Source of the DNA: Archangium gephyra
GTDB lineage: Bacteria; Myxococcota; Myxococcia; Myxococcales; Myxococcaceae
Reading direction: 5' to 3'
Assembly (NCBI GenBank): GCA_003243425.1
Contig: QFQP01000001.1
Location: 496,001 to 560,000, forward strand
Length of the DNA stretch: 64,000 bases
Part shown: in pieces, positions 16,806-27,758 of the stretch
How positions within the stretch are numbered: the first letter of the stretch is position 1
Layout: each line of letters starts with the position of its first letter
Notes under the pieces: generated by a model
Databases searched by the model: none
The model's input: only the letters and a program-made list of their open reading frames with translations
Told to the model about the DNA's origin: nothing
Translations under genes and position numbers: made by a program

Positions 16806-18223
16806 AGTGGGACGTCATCGTCGTCGGCAGTGGCCCCAATGGAATGGCAGCCGCCGCGTTGTTGGCGAAGGCCGGGCACTCGGTGAAGGTCATCGAAGGC
16901 CAGGACACCTTCGGTGGCGGCGCGCGCACGTTGCCGCTCACCCTCCCGGGCTTTCAGCACGACGTCTGCTCCGCGATTCACCCCATGGCCGCGGCGTCAC
17001 CGGTGTTCGCCGGGCTCGAGCTCGAGAAGCACGGTGTGGAGTTCGTTCACTCCCCCTTTCCGCTCGTGCACCCACTGCGTGACGGGCGCGCGGCGGTGTT
17101 GGAGCGCAGCGTCGACGCCACGGCTGCGCGCCTCGGCCCCGATGAACGCGCCTGGAAGAAGTTGATGTCGCCGTTCGTGAAGAACTTCGAGGCGATTCGT
17201 TCGCTGGTCATGAGCCCCATCACGAAGCTTCCTTCGCCTCGCGCGACCGGCTTCGCGGTGCGTTCGCTGCTCGACGCGTTCTCGTTCGCAGAAGACAACT
17301 TCGAGACCGACGAAGCCAAGGCGCTGCTCGGCGGCTGCGCGGCGCACAGCTTCAGCCCGCTGACCGCTCCACTCACCAACGGCATCGGGCTGTGGCTCGC
17401 GTTGTCTGCGCAGACCGTCGGCTGGCCGCTCGTCAGAGGCGGCTCACAGAAGCTCATCGACGCCATGCTGGCCCTGGTCTTGCGCAACGGCGGCCAGCTC
17501 GAGCGCGCACACCCGGTCACCAACCTCGCAGAGCTCGACGACGCGAAGCTCGTGCTGTTCGACACGCACGCGCACGTCGTCGAACGCATCTGTGGTGAGG
17601 CGTTGCCAGGCTGGTACCGCGCGCTGCTGCGTGGCCTCAAGCCCGGCGCCGGCGTGTTCAAGATCGACTACGCGCTCTCGGGCCCGATGCCGTGGCTCGC
17701 GCCCGAAGCGCATCACGCGGCGACGCTGCACCTCGGCGGCCGGCTCCCCGAGCTCGCTGAGTCCGAAGCGCGCTTCAACCGCGGCGAAGCGCCCGTGAAC
17801 CCCTACGTGCTCGTCGCGCAGCAGTCGTTGTGGGACCACACGCGTGCGCCCGCCGGCCAGCACACGCTGTGGGCGTACTGTCACGTCGCCAACGGCAGCG
17901 ATCTCGACTGCACCGAAGCCCTCGAAGCGCAGCTCGAACGCGCGGCGCCCGGCTGGCAGAAGCTCGTGTTGCACCGCACCGCGAAGCGCACCTCGCACTT
18001 CGAAGCGACGAACGCCGCCTACGTCGGAGGCGACATCTCCGGTGGCTCGGTCGACGGGTTGCAGTCGCTGCTGCGCCCCACGCCTTTTCCCGCCCACGCC
18101 ACGCCGAACCCGCGGCTCTTCATCTGCTCGAGCTCCACGCCTCCCGGCCCCGCTGTGCATGGCATGTGCGGCTACTGGGCGGCGCAGTCGGCGATGAAGC
18201 AGCTCCGAAAGCGCTCGAATTGA
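16802..18223 (+). CDS. Phytoene-dehydrogenase-like FAD oxidoreductase
   Basis: A 473-residue protein starting at GTG 16802, overlapping the EPSP synthase stop (GTGA). The N-terminus is a Rossmann FAD-binding motif, DVIVVGSGPNGMAAAALLAKAG, followed by the GGGARTLPL segment typical of the CrtI/NAD(P)-binding amine-oxidase superfamily. The C-terminus has the second dinucleotide-binding element (GMCGYWAAQSAMK). It probably oxidises or isomerises a lipid or isoprenoid-like substrate; the substrate is unknown. The four-base overlap places it in the shikimate operon, so a link to aromatic or quinone metabolism is conceivable but not shown. Confidence 0.8.
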   Translation: MKWDVIVVGSGPNGMAAAALLAKAGHSVKVIEGQDTFGGGARTLPLTLPGFQHDVCSAIHPMAAASPVFAGLELEKHGVEFVHSPFPLVHPLRDGRAAVLERSVDATAARLGPDERAWKKLMSPFVKNFEAIRSLVMSPITKLPSPRATGFAVRSLLDAFSFAEDNFETDEAKALLGGCAAHSFSPLTAPLTNGIGLWLALSAQTVGWPLVRGGSQKLIDAMLALVLRNGGQLERAHPVTNLAELDDAKLVLFDTHAHVVERICGEALPGWYRALLRGLKPGAGVFKIDYALSGPMPWLAPEAHHAATLHLGGRLPELAESEARFNRGEAPVNPYVLVAQQSLWDHTRAPAGQHTLWAYCHVANGSDLDCTEALEAQLERAAPGWQKLVLHRTAKRTSHFEATNAAYVGGDISGGSVDGLQSLLRPTPFPAHATPNPRLFICSSSTPPGPAVHGMCGYWAAQSAMKQLRKRSN

Positions 18224-18300
18224 TTCAGGAACAGTGAGGCGACAACTGAAGCGAGATCGCGCCACACGGTAACGACAGCGGCGGCCGCAACGATGGTCGT

Positions 18301-18702
18301 ATGATGTGCGATACCCGAATCGAACTTCTGGTTCTGCTGATGCGCCGCCTTCCTCTCGTTCTCGTCGTCGACGACGACCCGATGATCGTTCGCAGTTACG
18401 CGCGGGTGGTGGCGCGCGACGCTGACGTCATCACCGCCGGTTCCGTGTCGGAGGCGCGCGAGCTGCTCACCGTGCACACCATCGACCTGCTGCTCACCGA
18501 CTTCATGATGCCGGGCGAGACGGGCGACGTGCTGTTGCGACTGGTGGCCGAGAAGCAGCCGACCGCGCGTCGCGTGTTGATGACCGCCGCCGCGCGGCAC
18601 ATGGTCGAAGACCTGGTCAACGACGGTACGGCGCACCAGCTGGTGACGAAGCCGGCGCGCATCGAAGAGCTGCAGCAGCTCGTCAAGAGCGTCGAGCGCT
18701 GA
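18301..18702 (+). CDS. Stand-alone response regulator (receiver domain)
   Basis: 133 residues if ATG 18301 is used; ATG 18340 (MRRLPLV) is equally possible because neither has a good ribosome-binding site. A single CheY-like receiver: acidic pair VVDDD, phosphoacceptor Asp in LLTDFMMPG, conserved Thr in VLMTAAA and Lys in VTKP. There is no output domain, so it should act through protein contact. No histidine kinase is adjacent. Its stop and the stop of the convergent gene form the palindrome TGATCA at 18700-18705. Confidence 0.88.
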   Translation: MMCDTRIELLVLLMRRLPLVLVVDDDPMIVRSYARVVARDADVITAGSVSEARELLTVHTIDLLLTDFMMPGETGDVLLRLVAEKQPTARRVLMTAAARHMVEDLVNDGTAHQLVTKPARIEELQQLVKSVER

Positions 18703-20316
18703 TCAGAGCTTCACGTCGGTCTGGAAGATCGGCGGAATCTTCACGAACGAGATGCTCGCGCTGCGACCCATGAAGCCACGCGCTTCTTCGATGGCTTCCG
18801 ACAGCGTGTCGGTGCGGTCCCAACCCATGATGGCCGGCACGTGGTTGTTCTCGGCGCCCGCGGCGATGACCTTGCCGACGTGGTTGCGACCGTTCTCGCC
18901 CCAGTACCACATGTAGAAGGGGTGAGCGCCGTGGTAGCTGTTTCCCTTGCGGTACAGGTGCACGTAGCTGGGGTTCTTCGCGAACTCGCGCTCGTACTTG
19001 TGGCTCAGTACGTGTGAGTCGCGCGTCTCGGTCAGGCAGCGGTTGAAGAACTCGATGTACGGCGCGTGGTGGTCGGGGTCGAACTCGTCGTAGCAGGGGT
19101 GCGTGAAGATGATGACGCCGCCCTTCTTCACCAGCGGCACGCCGCGGTTCAGATTGAACAGGTAGCCGAGCGCCATCACGTGCACGAGCAGCGGGTTCAA
19201 CGTGGAGTTCACGTTGTACGGCGAGACGTACGGCATGCCGAAGATGACGATGTCGCTCTGGCCCTGCACCGGCACCGAGTACTGCTTCCAGCTCATCTCG
19301 AGCGTCTTCTCGTGCGTCGGTTCCGTCGCGCCGGCGAACACACCGGTCACCTCGTACGGCGCGAAGATGTTGAAGAACATCTTGCGCTTGAGCGGCCGCG
19401 GCAGCTTCGAGAGACCGTACTTGAAGCTCTGCAGCTTCAGGCGATCGAACTCCGTGAAGTCCTCCTCTTTCTTCATGAGGAAGCCGACCGGCTCTTCGAA
19501 CATGCGGTTGTTGATGGTGGTCTCGATGTGGAAGACCTTGAGGTTCTTGTCGATGACGCGGCCGATGCGCTCGGTCGAGCTGTGGAGCTTGCTGGTCTTC
19601 GGCTCCATGTACGACGCGGTGTCGCGAATGGTCTGCGGGTTGTGGTGCGCGCGCAGTGACTCGTAGTTGGTGAGCCCGGTGCCGACCGACTTGTGACCGC
19701 CGTCCATCGGCACGAGGTTGATGTTGATGTAGATGAGCAGGTCCGACTCGGCGGCGCGGCGGTTGATGGCCACGACCTCGTTCTGGTTCGTGCGCTCCAT
19801 CTCCACGATGCCTTCGGGGTCTTCGGCGTCGTGGTTGTAGTAACGGTCCGGGTAGAACGACTCGTGGATCTTGTCGCCCACCATGCGCCGCATCTCCGGC
19901 TCCGTCATGCGACGGTGGAGCGCGTTGGCGATGATGATGTGCACGTCGTCGACACCTGAATCCGCCAGCAGCTCGAGCACGATCTCCGCGACCGTCTGGC
20001 GGATGTCGGGCGTCTTCATCGGCGGTAGCGGCAACGAGATGTCGTCGAGCGCGATGGTGACCTTCATGCCCGGCTTGAGCAGAGCGTGGAGTGGCTCCAT
20101 CTCGTTGGGGTTGTTGATGGCGTAGCGAATGGCCGCCTTGACGTTGGGCACGCCTTCGAGCGGAGGCCGCGGGCAGATGACGCGCGTACCGACGGGCAGG
20201 TCTTCGACGAGGAAGTCCTCGCCGTAGAACATCACGCGCGGGGGCGAACCCTTCTCGGTGATGATGATGTGTGACTCGTCGTCGTAGAGCTTCTTGAGCG
20301 TCTTCAAAGGCCGCAT
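18703..20316 (-). CDS. LarA-like (DUF2088) protein
   Basis: 537 residues from ATG 20316, preceded by GAGAAG about 11 bases upstream; the longer open frame upstream is low-complexity shadow. The N-terminal region matches the DUF2088/lactate racemase N-domain: VTIALDDISLPLP (LarA: ADDxTRPTP), IIANALHRRMTEPEMRRMVG (LarA: GTHRPMT) and YYNHDAED, so both candidate catalytic His are present. It is longer than LarA (about 420). LarA racemises lactate with a nickel-pincer cofactor. No cofactor-maturation genes are nearby, so the substrate and even racemase activity are uncertain. It follows a small membrane protein gene on the same strand. Confidence 0.75.
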   Translation of the reverse strand: MRPLKTLKKLYDDESHIIITEKGSPPRVMFYGEDFLVEDLPVGTRVICPRPPLEGVPNVKAAIRYAINNPNEMEPLHALLKPGMKVTIALDDISLPLPPMKTPDIRQTVAEIVLELLADSGVDDVHIIIANALHRRMTEPEMRRMVGDKIHESFYPDRYYNHDAEDPEGIVEMERTNQNEVVAINRRAAESDLLIYININLVPMDGGHKSVGTGLTNYESLRAHHNPQTIRDTASYMEPKTSKLHSSTERIGRVIDKNLKVFHIETTINNRMFEEPVGFLMKKEEDFTEFDRLKLQSFKYGLSKLPRPLKRKMFFNIFAPYEVTGVFAGATEPTHEKTLEMSWKQYSVPVQGQSDIVIFGMPYVSPYNVNSTLNPLLVHVMALGYLFNLNRGVPLVKKGGVIIFTHPCYDEFDPDHHAPYIEFFNRCLTETRDSHVLSHKYEREFAKNPSYVHLYRKGNSYHGAHPFYMWYWGENGRNHVGKVIAAGAENNHVPAIMGWDRTDTLSEAIEEARGFMGRSASISFVKIPPIFQTDVKL

Positions 20317-20368
20317 CGCCCGCGTCTTCTCGCCGTGGCTGACGCGCAAATCAAGGCGTGTGTGGTGC

Positions 20369-20638
20369 CTACTCGCGGTCAGGTGTGGTCGGCGCGTTGA
20401 GGGTCTTGAGCACGCGCAGCAGGTAGTAGCCGCCGACGATCGCAGCCCCCGCGTGGAAGAGTGTGAACTCTCGGCCACCCGACCAGTCCGGCAGCAGGAC
20501 ATCGATCAGCACCATCGTCAGACCCAGTGGAAACGCGCTGGCGTACAAGAAGTCACGCGGTCGCTTCGCCTTCCAGCAGTACAGCGCCCAACCGAACGAC
20601 AAGAGCCCGACCACCGCGTTCATCAGGAGGGGATGCAT
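20369..20638 (-). CDS. Small integral membrane protein
   Basis: 89 residues from ATG 20638, with a GGGAG seven bases upstream. Three hydrophobic stretches are visible (LLMNAVVGLLSFGWALYCW, ASAFPLGLTMVLIDVLL and a segment around AAIVGGYYLLRVL), so about three membrane helices. It starts two bases after the stop of the 422-residue gene upstream and is probably in the same transcript. I do not recognise a family. Confidence 0.7.
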   Translation of the reverse strand: MHPLLMNAVVGLLSFGWALYCWKAKRPRDFLYASAFPLGLTMVLIDVLLPDWSGGREFTLFHAGAAIVGGYYLLRVLKTLNAPTTPDRE

Positions 20639-20640
20639 GT

Positions 20641-21909
20641 TCAGGCTCCCAGCAGCGAGGCCGCGCGACGAGCGTCGAAGTCGTTCGCGTCGAGGTCGTT
20701 GACGTGTTTCGTCACCACTTCCCACGCGGCCTGCAGCGAGGTCGGTTCCGTGACAGTGGTCGTCTTCTTGTGCGTGGTTCGGTACTCGCCCTTCGCGACG
20801 CTCAGGTCGAACCCCATTCCGTAGCCGACGCCCGTTTCCTGCGTGGCGGTCCACTTCGTCTGTGCGAGTGCCTTGTACACGGCGGCAGCGTCCACGCCGT
20901 TCTTGAACATCGCCGCGTCGAGCTTCTTTTCCGCTGAGAGCTTCACCTTCGAGTCGGCCGCGTTGGACCAGCGTCCCTTGCCCCCGACTTCGACTTCGCC
21001 GCGCGCAGCGTACGAGGTCGGCGCTCCGGCGAGCGCAGACGCCAGTGCATCGCTCTGGGAGATCTTCCCTTCCGCGAGCTTCTTCGCGACCTCCGGCGAG
21101 ATTTTGTAGGTGATGACGACGCTCGCGGCTTCTTTGGCCGACAGCTCCGCGGCGACGACGATCGGAAAGAACGCCGAACCCTTCTGCGAGCTCACCAGCG
21201 CGATGGTTTGACGAACCTCGTTCTTCTCGAAGTCGACGGTGAATGAACCGCGCACGTCGAGCTTGCCCTCGGACTTGCTGATGGAGGTCTTCATCTCATC
21301 GAGCTTCGTGCGGTCGAAGACGTCGAGACGAAGCTCCTTGAGCCCCTTCGAATACTCGAACACGCGCTGAGTCGAGCTGAGCGTCTGGCCCTCCTGACCG
21401 AAGAGACGAGCGCCGGTGCGGTACAGCGAGACGCCCACGTTCGCCGCCGACGCGCTCTCGAGCGCCAGGCTCGTGGACAGAGCGCGCGCCAGGTCGGCCG
21501 CCTGCGCTTTCGTTTCGCAGTGGTACTTCACGGCGGCGCCGACACCGACCCGATTTGTCCCGTCGACGTCGCCGGCAGCGCCTTCACCTTCCATCGCGAC
21601 CGTGAACCCGCCACTGGAGTCCTTCTTGATGCTGACTTTGGCATTGGCCTCGAACGACGCGTTGAGGACCGGCACCTTCGCCTGGCCCAGGCACGAGAGC
21701 TCGAGCGACTCGTTTGGGTCGAGCCGGCCAATCTGCTCACGGAGGTCGAGCTCGAAGCGCTCGTCGGTCGCGTCGACACCTGAGGGAAGATGAACGACCT
21801 CGTTCTTCTTTTCGGTGACCTTCGCGGGAGGCGGCGGTGCGCCCGCGGGAACGTGCGGGTCGTCGACGGGTGTGGTGGTGTTGCCGTTGGACAGGGGATC
21901 GAGGGCCAT
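20641..21909 (-). CDS. Uncharacterised protein, paralog A
   Basis: 422 residues, no signal peptide or membrane segment. Pro-rich N-terminus, then a long, regularly alternating beta-like region rich in Val, Ser, Lys and Glu (VGVGAAVKYHCETKAQAADLARAL). It is clearly related to the 429-residue protein at 22943-24232. Shared elements include a Gly-rich GVGAxxxxHxxTxAxAAD segment, DSKVKLSAEKKLD (partner: DTKVKLTLEKKLD), a following L..xLxxxKWxA segment and a final Leu-rich helix. Both sit on the minus strand around a HAD phosphatase. I do not recognise the family; it could be a structural or secreted effector-like protein. Confidence 0.65.
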   Translation of the reverse strand: MALDPLSNGNTTTPVDDPHVPAGAPPPPAKVTEKKNEVVHLPSGVDATDERFELDLREQIGRLDPNESLELSCLGQAKVPVLNASFEANAKVSIKKDSSGGFTVAMEGEGAAGDVDGTNRVGVGAAVKYHCETKAQAADLARALSTSLALESASAANVGVSLYRTGARLFGQEGQTLSSTQRVFEYSKGLKELRLDVFDRTKLDEMKTSISKSEGKLDVRGSFTVDFEKNEVRQTIALVSSQKGSAFFPIVVAAELSAKEAASVVITYKISPEVAKKLAEGKISQSDALASALAGAPTSYAARGEVEVGGKGRWSNAADSKVKLSAEKKLDAAMFKNGVDAAAVYKALAQTKWTATQETGVGYGMGFDLSVAKGEYRTTHKKTTTVTEPTSLQAAWEVVTKHVNDLDANDFDARRAASLLGA

Positions 21910-21999
21910 GCGCTGCTGCAGAGCAGGTCACCTGCCATCGCTATCTTGTTGATTTCGTTGTCACCACGCCTCGCCGCGCGTCTCCGCGGGTGGACGGGT

Positions 22000-22710
22000 T
22001 CAACGCACGTCGAGGATCGGCCAGTTGTACGAACGGGCCAGCGCGCGCAGGCGAATGTCGGGGTTCACCGCGGTCGGCCGCCCGACGACGGTGAGCATCG
22101 CGTAGTCAGACGCCGAGTCCGTGTACGCGTAGCTCTTCATCAACGAGATGCCGTGCGTCTCGCAGTACTCGCGGATGACGTTGGCCTTGTTGGCGCCTTC
22201 GATGATGGGCGGGATGACCTTGCCCGTCGCCTTGCCGCCCACGTACTGCATGCGGTTGGCGATCATGTCGTCGACGCCGAAGTGGCGGGCCAGCGGGCGC
22301 ATCGTGAAATCGAGCGCTCCGGTGACGAGCACCACCTTGCAGCCGGCGCGGCGCGCTTCGTCGAGCAGGTCCTGGGCCTTCTTGAAAATCGCCGCCTTGA
22401 TGACGTCTTCGAAGAGGTCCTCAGAGAGCGTGAGCAGGCGGTCTTCGGTGAGGCCTTCGTACTGGCGATAGAAGTACTCGTTGAAGATCTTGCGGTCGAC
22501 GACATTGAGGCCGGCGAAGACGGGCAGCTTCGCGACGGTGCCCAGCGTGCGCTTCAAGATGCCGCCCACGCTGCCTTCGTTCATCGCGTAGTAGCCGTAC
22601 GCGTGCACGACGTTGGTGCTGATGAGCGTGCCGTCGATGTCGAAGAAGGCGGCCTTGCCGGTCGGGGCCTTGGGCGTCTCGTGGGCGTGCGGCTTCACGA
22701 GGGCGCCCAT
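22000..22710 (-). CDS. HAD-superfamily phosphatase (HAD-IB, SerB-like)
   Basis: 236 residues from ATG 22710. All HAD motifs are present: motif I DIDGT with the nucleophile pair Asp24/Asp26, motif II VTGALD, a Lys in EGANKANV, and motif III TDSASDYAML. The cap region between motifs I and II is helical, as in HAD-IB enzymes acting on phosphoserine-like or phospholipid substrates. It would hydrolyse a small phosphomonoester. It is flanked on the same strand by two paralogous proteins of unknown function. The substrate cannot be predicted. Confidence 0.85.
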   Translation of the reverse strand: MGALVKPHAHETPKAPTGKAAFFDIDGTLISTNVVHAYGYYAMNEGSVGGILKRTLGTVAKLPVFAGLNVVDRKIFNEYFYRQYEGLTEDRLLTLSEDLFEDVIKAAIFKKAQDLLDEARRAGCKVVLVTGALDFTMRPLARHFGVDDMIANRMQYVGGKATGKVIPPIIEGANKANVIREYCETHGISLMKSYAYTDSASDYAMLTVVGRPTAVNPDIRLRALARSYNWPILDVR

Positions 22711-22942
22711 AGCACGCGCGTTTCGGGAATGAAGGCTCAGCGCCGCTCGCGCTCGTCGAGGAGGTCGAGCCTGATGCTGCTTCAGACCCTTGAGTCACTC
22801 GTAGCGTCCGGGCGCGGGCGCGATGACTGACGCGCACAGGCCGAAACACTCCGATGAAGCCGAGCGAGCCGTCGTCGTGTGTTGCGAGCTGCGGAGGCGA
22901 GCCGTGAAAGGACACAGGCTCACCGGCGGAAGGCGTTCAGGG

Positions 22943-24232
22943 TCACGACCCGGCGCTCGCGCGGAGCGCGACCATGCGCCTGTCGTCTTCAACCTGCTGC
23001 TGGAGCACCGCGAGCCACTCGGTGAGGCTGCGCTCGCCGTGCAGCGACGCCTTGTGGCGGTACTTCACTGACGCCTCCGCCGAGAGCTTGCCGTCGCGGT
23101 CTTCACCGAGCTTGAAATCGCCGCCAGCCGCGGTCCCCAGGCCTACGTCGACCTCCGCCTTCCATTTGAGTCGCCCCAGCTCGAGCAGCACGTCCTTGAA
23201 ATTGTCCTTCGTGAGGTCGAGCTTCTTTTCGAGCGTGAGCTTCACCTTCGTGTCTTCGGCGGCGATGCCTGAACCCTTCTGCCCGAGCTCGACCGCCGCC
23301 TTGATCGTTGTCGTCGAGCTCGGCCGGTTCTCGAGGTTGGTCAACAGCAGCTCGGGCGCGACGCCGCGGCCCTTCAGGGCATCCAGCTCGGCCCGGGTCA
23401 GCTCGTAGGTCTCGGTGACGGTGAGCGTGACTTTCCCTGCGCCTTTGGCCGTGAGCAGGGGGAGCTTCATGTCTGCGCTCGCGTCGACGGTGAGCGAGTG
23501 CGTACGCGAGATGGTTCCGTTCGCGAGGTCGAGCTTGAAGCCGGACTTTGTCTTCAAGCGCGCCCTCGCGCTGATGGCCTCGAAGCCGAACGACTTCTCG
23601 CTCGTGGCCAGGTTCGCCTCGGCGATGGCGTCGCCTTTCACCTCGACGATCTTCCCGAGGTGCTTCGCGAGACGTTCGTGAGCCGTGGTCCAGCTGTTCT
23701 TGAAGCCGAGGGCCTTTGCGCCTTCGGCGACAGCGCTGGCGCTCGTCGACACGCAGGTCATCGCGCCGGCCCTGGCGAACGCGTCGAGAAAGTCGGCCGC
23801 TTCTGCGGCCGTGTCGAAGTGAAGGCTGGTGCCGGCGCCAACGCCGATCTTTCCGTCAGCGCCATTCGAACCGAGCCCCAGCTTCACGTCGGCTTCGAGC
23901 TCGACCGTGACGCTGCCGTCGTCTTCGCGACTGATCTTCGCGGTGCCGTCGAGCGCGGCGCTCTCGTCCATCTGCAGCTCCGCGGCCAGCTTCACCTCGA
24001 CGCTGTCGCCGCGGCCCAGTCTGCCGATGAGCTCCCGCGCGGCCTTCTCGATGTTCGAGTCGCCGTCGACGGTGGCCAGGTCGTCGGCCCGCTTCGAGAA
24101 CCCTGCCTTCGAGTTCTGGGGCGTCGCGGCTGCGCCCGCAGTGGTGCCGGTCGAAGCCGGGTCAGGCGACAGGAGGTCGCCCCACGACTGCCAGCCAGTG
24201 TTCCCGGTGGACCCGCGATTCACGTTGGGCAC
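22943..24232 (-). CDS. Uncharacterised protein, paralog B
   Basis: 429 residues, without a signal peptide; the N-terminal 60 residues are Ser/Thr/Ala/Gly-rich and probably disordered. The rest is alternating, beta-like, with repeated KVxLxV patterns and closing helices. It shares an ordered set of segments with the protein at 20641-21909 (IGVGAGTSLHFDTAAEAADFL; TKVKLTLEKKLDL; LKWKAEVDVG). The sequence between the two genes holds only the HAD phosphatase plus about 230 non-coding bases, so this looks like a duplicated gene. Function unknown. Confidence 0.65.
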   Translation of the reverse strand: MPNVNRGSTGNTGWQSWGDLLSPDPASTGTTAGAAATPQNSKAGFSKRADDLATVDGDSNIEKAARELIGRLGRGDSVEVKLAAELQMDESAALDGTAKISREDDGSVTVELEADVKLGLGSNGADGKIGVGAGTSLHFDTAAEAADFLDAFARAGAMTCVSTSASAVAEGAKALGFKNSWTTAHERLAKHLGKIVEVKGDAIAEANLATSEKSFGFEAISARARLKTKSGFKLDLANGTISRTHSLTVDASADMKLPLLTAKGAGKVTLTVTETYELTRAELDALKGRGVAPELLLTNLENRPSSTTTIKAAVELGQKGSGIAAEDTKVKLTLEKKLDLTKDNFKDVLLELGRLKWKAEVDVGLGTAAGGDFKLGEDRDGKLSAEASVKYRHKASLHGERSLTEWLAVLQQQVEDDRRMVALRASAGS

Positions 24233-24341
24233 AGGCGAACTCCCTTCAGCGAGGAGTCCGGCGTCTGTGCAGCGCGAAGGCCGCGCCTACCTGCGCGGAG
24301 TCACGGGAGAACGGCGCACGTCACCGTCCTCCCGGCGAGAC

Positions 24342-26630
<2,289 letters not shown>

Positions 26631-26636
26631 CGATTT

Positions 26637-26975
26637 TCAGAGCTCCTCGGGCTCGATGGAAAGCTTGAGCGGGTATTCGTGTTCTTTGGCCAGGGCGTGC
26701 GTCTTCGACACCTTCGTCTCGGCGACGTCCTTCGTGTAGACGCCAGCGACTCCGAAGCCAGAGCGGTGAACGTTGAGCATGATCAGCATCGCGTCGCTCT
26801 CGGTCTTGTTGAACACCGACTGCAGCACCATCACGACGAACTCCATGGTCGTGTAGTTGTCGTTGTGGAACAGCACTTTGAAGAGGGGCGGCTTTTTGAG
26901 CTGCTCCTTCTTCTTCGTCTGTGTCGCGACTCCAGTGTCACCGTCGTCCTGGCCGGGACGATGCTTCGTTGCCAT
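26637..26975 (-). CDS. clpS: ClpS adaptor
   Basis: About 112 residues from ATG 26975 (MATKHRPGQ); the frame remains open upstream but that part is low-complexity. The core carries the ClpS motif LFKVLFHNDNYTTMEFVVMVL with a basic, flexible N-terminal extension, then NVHRSG and a C-terminal end LKLSIEPEEL. ClpS presents N-degron substrates to ClpA: the NDNYTTMEF loop and the NVH His are the expected recognition residues. It is directly upstream of clpA. Confidence 0.95.
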   Translation of the reverse strand: MATKHRPGQDDGDTGVATQTKKKEQLKKPPLFKVLFHNDNYTTMEFVVMVLQSVFNKTESDAMLIMLNVHRSGFGVAGVYTKDVAETKVSKTHALAKEHEYPLKLSIEPEEL

Positions 26976-27099
26976 GGCGCTCGCGAAGATACGCACGGTC
27001 GGAGGCGCTTTCACCTGCCCAAGATTGGGAAGCGGCTCCGATCGGGTGGGATGAAACAGGTCTGTTGACGAGCGCATTCCCGAGCGGTCTGTTTCGCCG

Positions 27100-27540
27100 A
27101 TGCTCTTCGCCGTCGCGCTCTCCCTGATGTCGCAGGCGCCGGTGCAGGTGGCGGTGATCGACATCTCTGCCGAAGACGCGATCTACGAAGACGTCTCGCG
27201 ACGGTTCACCCAGTCGCTGGTCGAGGCGCTCTCGAAGGAAGGCATCACCGCCGTGCGCATCGACGAATCGGAGCTGCCCGCGGAAGGCTGCCGACTGGGG
27301 CCGTGTCTTGGCGTTGCCGCGCGTGCGAAAGGTGCGCTCACGGTGATCACGCTCGACGCGGAAGAAGTGAACGACTCGAAGAGCAAAGTCGTGGTCACCA
27401 TGATGCGCGCCACGAATGGTGAGCCGCTGGCCGGTGGCCGCTACGACTTGAAGGCCGGCGTGAAGAAGGCGCCGAAAGGGCTCACGGCGTTTCTGACGCA
27501 GGCGAAGAAGGCGATGACGAAAGTGCTGCCGCCGAAATGA
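27100..27540 (+). CDS. Putative periplasmic protein of unknown function
   Basis: 146 residues from ATG 27100 with a short hydrophobic signal-like N-terminus (MLFAVALSLMSQA). The mature part starts with VQVAVIDISAEDAIYEDVSRRF, which looks like the nucleotide-fold strand-helix opening seen in TPR or curli-regulatory-type lipoproteins, and a Cys pair at GCRLGPCLGVA. Its stop overlaps the next start (ATGA), so it is first in a three-gene coupled unit at 27100-28378. It is divergent from clpS, with a 124-base gap that probably contains both promoters. Confidence 0.6.
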   Translation: MLFAVALSLMSQAPVQVAVIDISAEDAIYEDVSRRFTQSLVEALSKEGITAVRIDESELPAEGCRLGPCLGVAARAKGALTVITLDAEEVNDSKSKVVVTMMRATNGEPLAGGRYDLKAGVKKAPKGLTAFLTQAKKAMTKVLPPK

Positions 27541-27758
27541 AGGTCACACACGTCGACCCGCTCGGGCTGTCGACCGCCGCGCTCTTCACGGCGGTGAACG
27601 CGACGACGTTGCAGCCGACGTTCTCGAAGCTGCTGGCCGGCTTCGGTGGCGAGCTCGCGTGGGCCGCGCTGGTGCCCGGCTCTTCGTCGCCCGGCCTGCT
27701 GGCAGTCGGGCAGGCGGTCCAGGCGCCGGTGTGGTCGCTCGCGGGGCAGCTTCAGTGA
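27537..27758 (+). CDS. Small hypothetical protein
   Basis: 73 residues; ATG 27537 overlaps the previous stop by ATGA, and its own stop overlaps the next start (TGATG). Sequence is Ala/Leu/Gly-rich without a clear membrane helix. The tight overlaps on both sides are the main support for reality. No family recognised. Confidence 0.5.
   Translation: MKVTHVDPLGLSTAALFTAVNATTLQPTFSKLLAGFGGELAWAALVPGSSSPGLLAVGQAVQAPVWSLAGQLQ

Noticed and set aside
22711..22942. 232-base gap between the HAD phosphatase and paralog B
   Set aside because: Frames here are short or shadow-like; no promoter or hairpin stands out.
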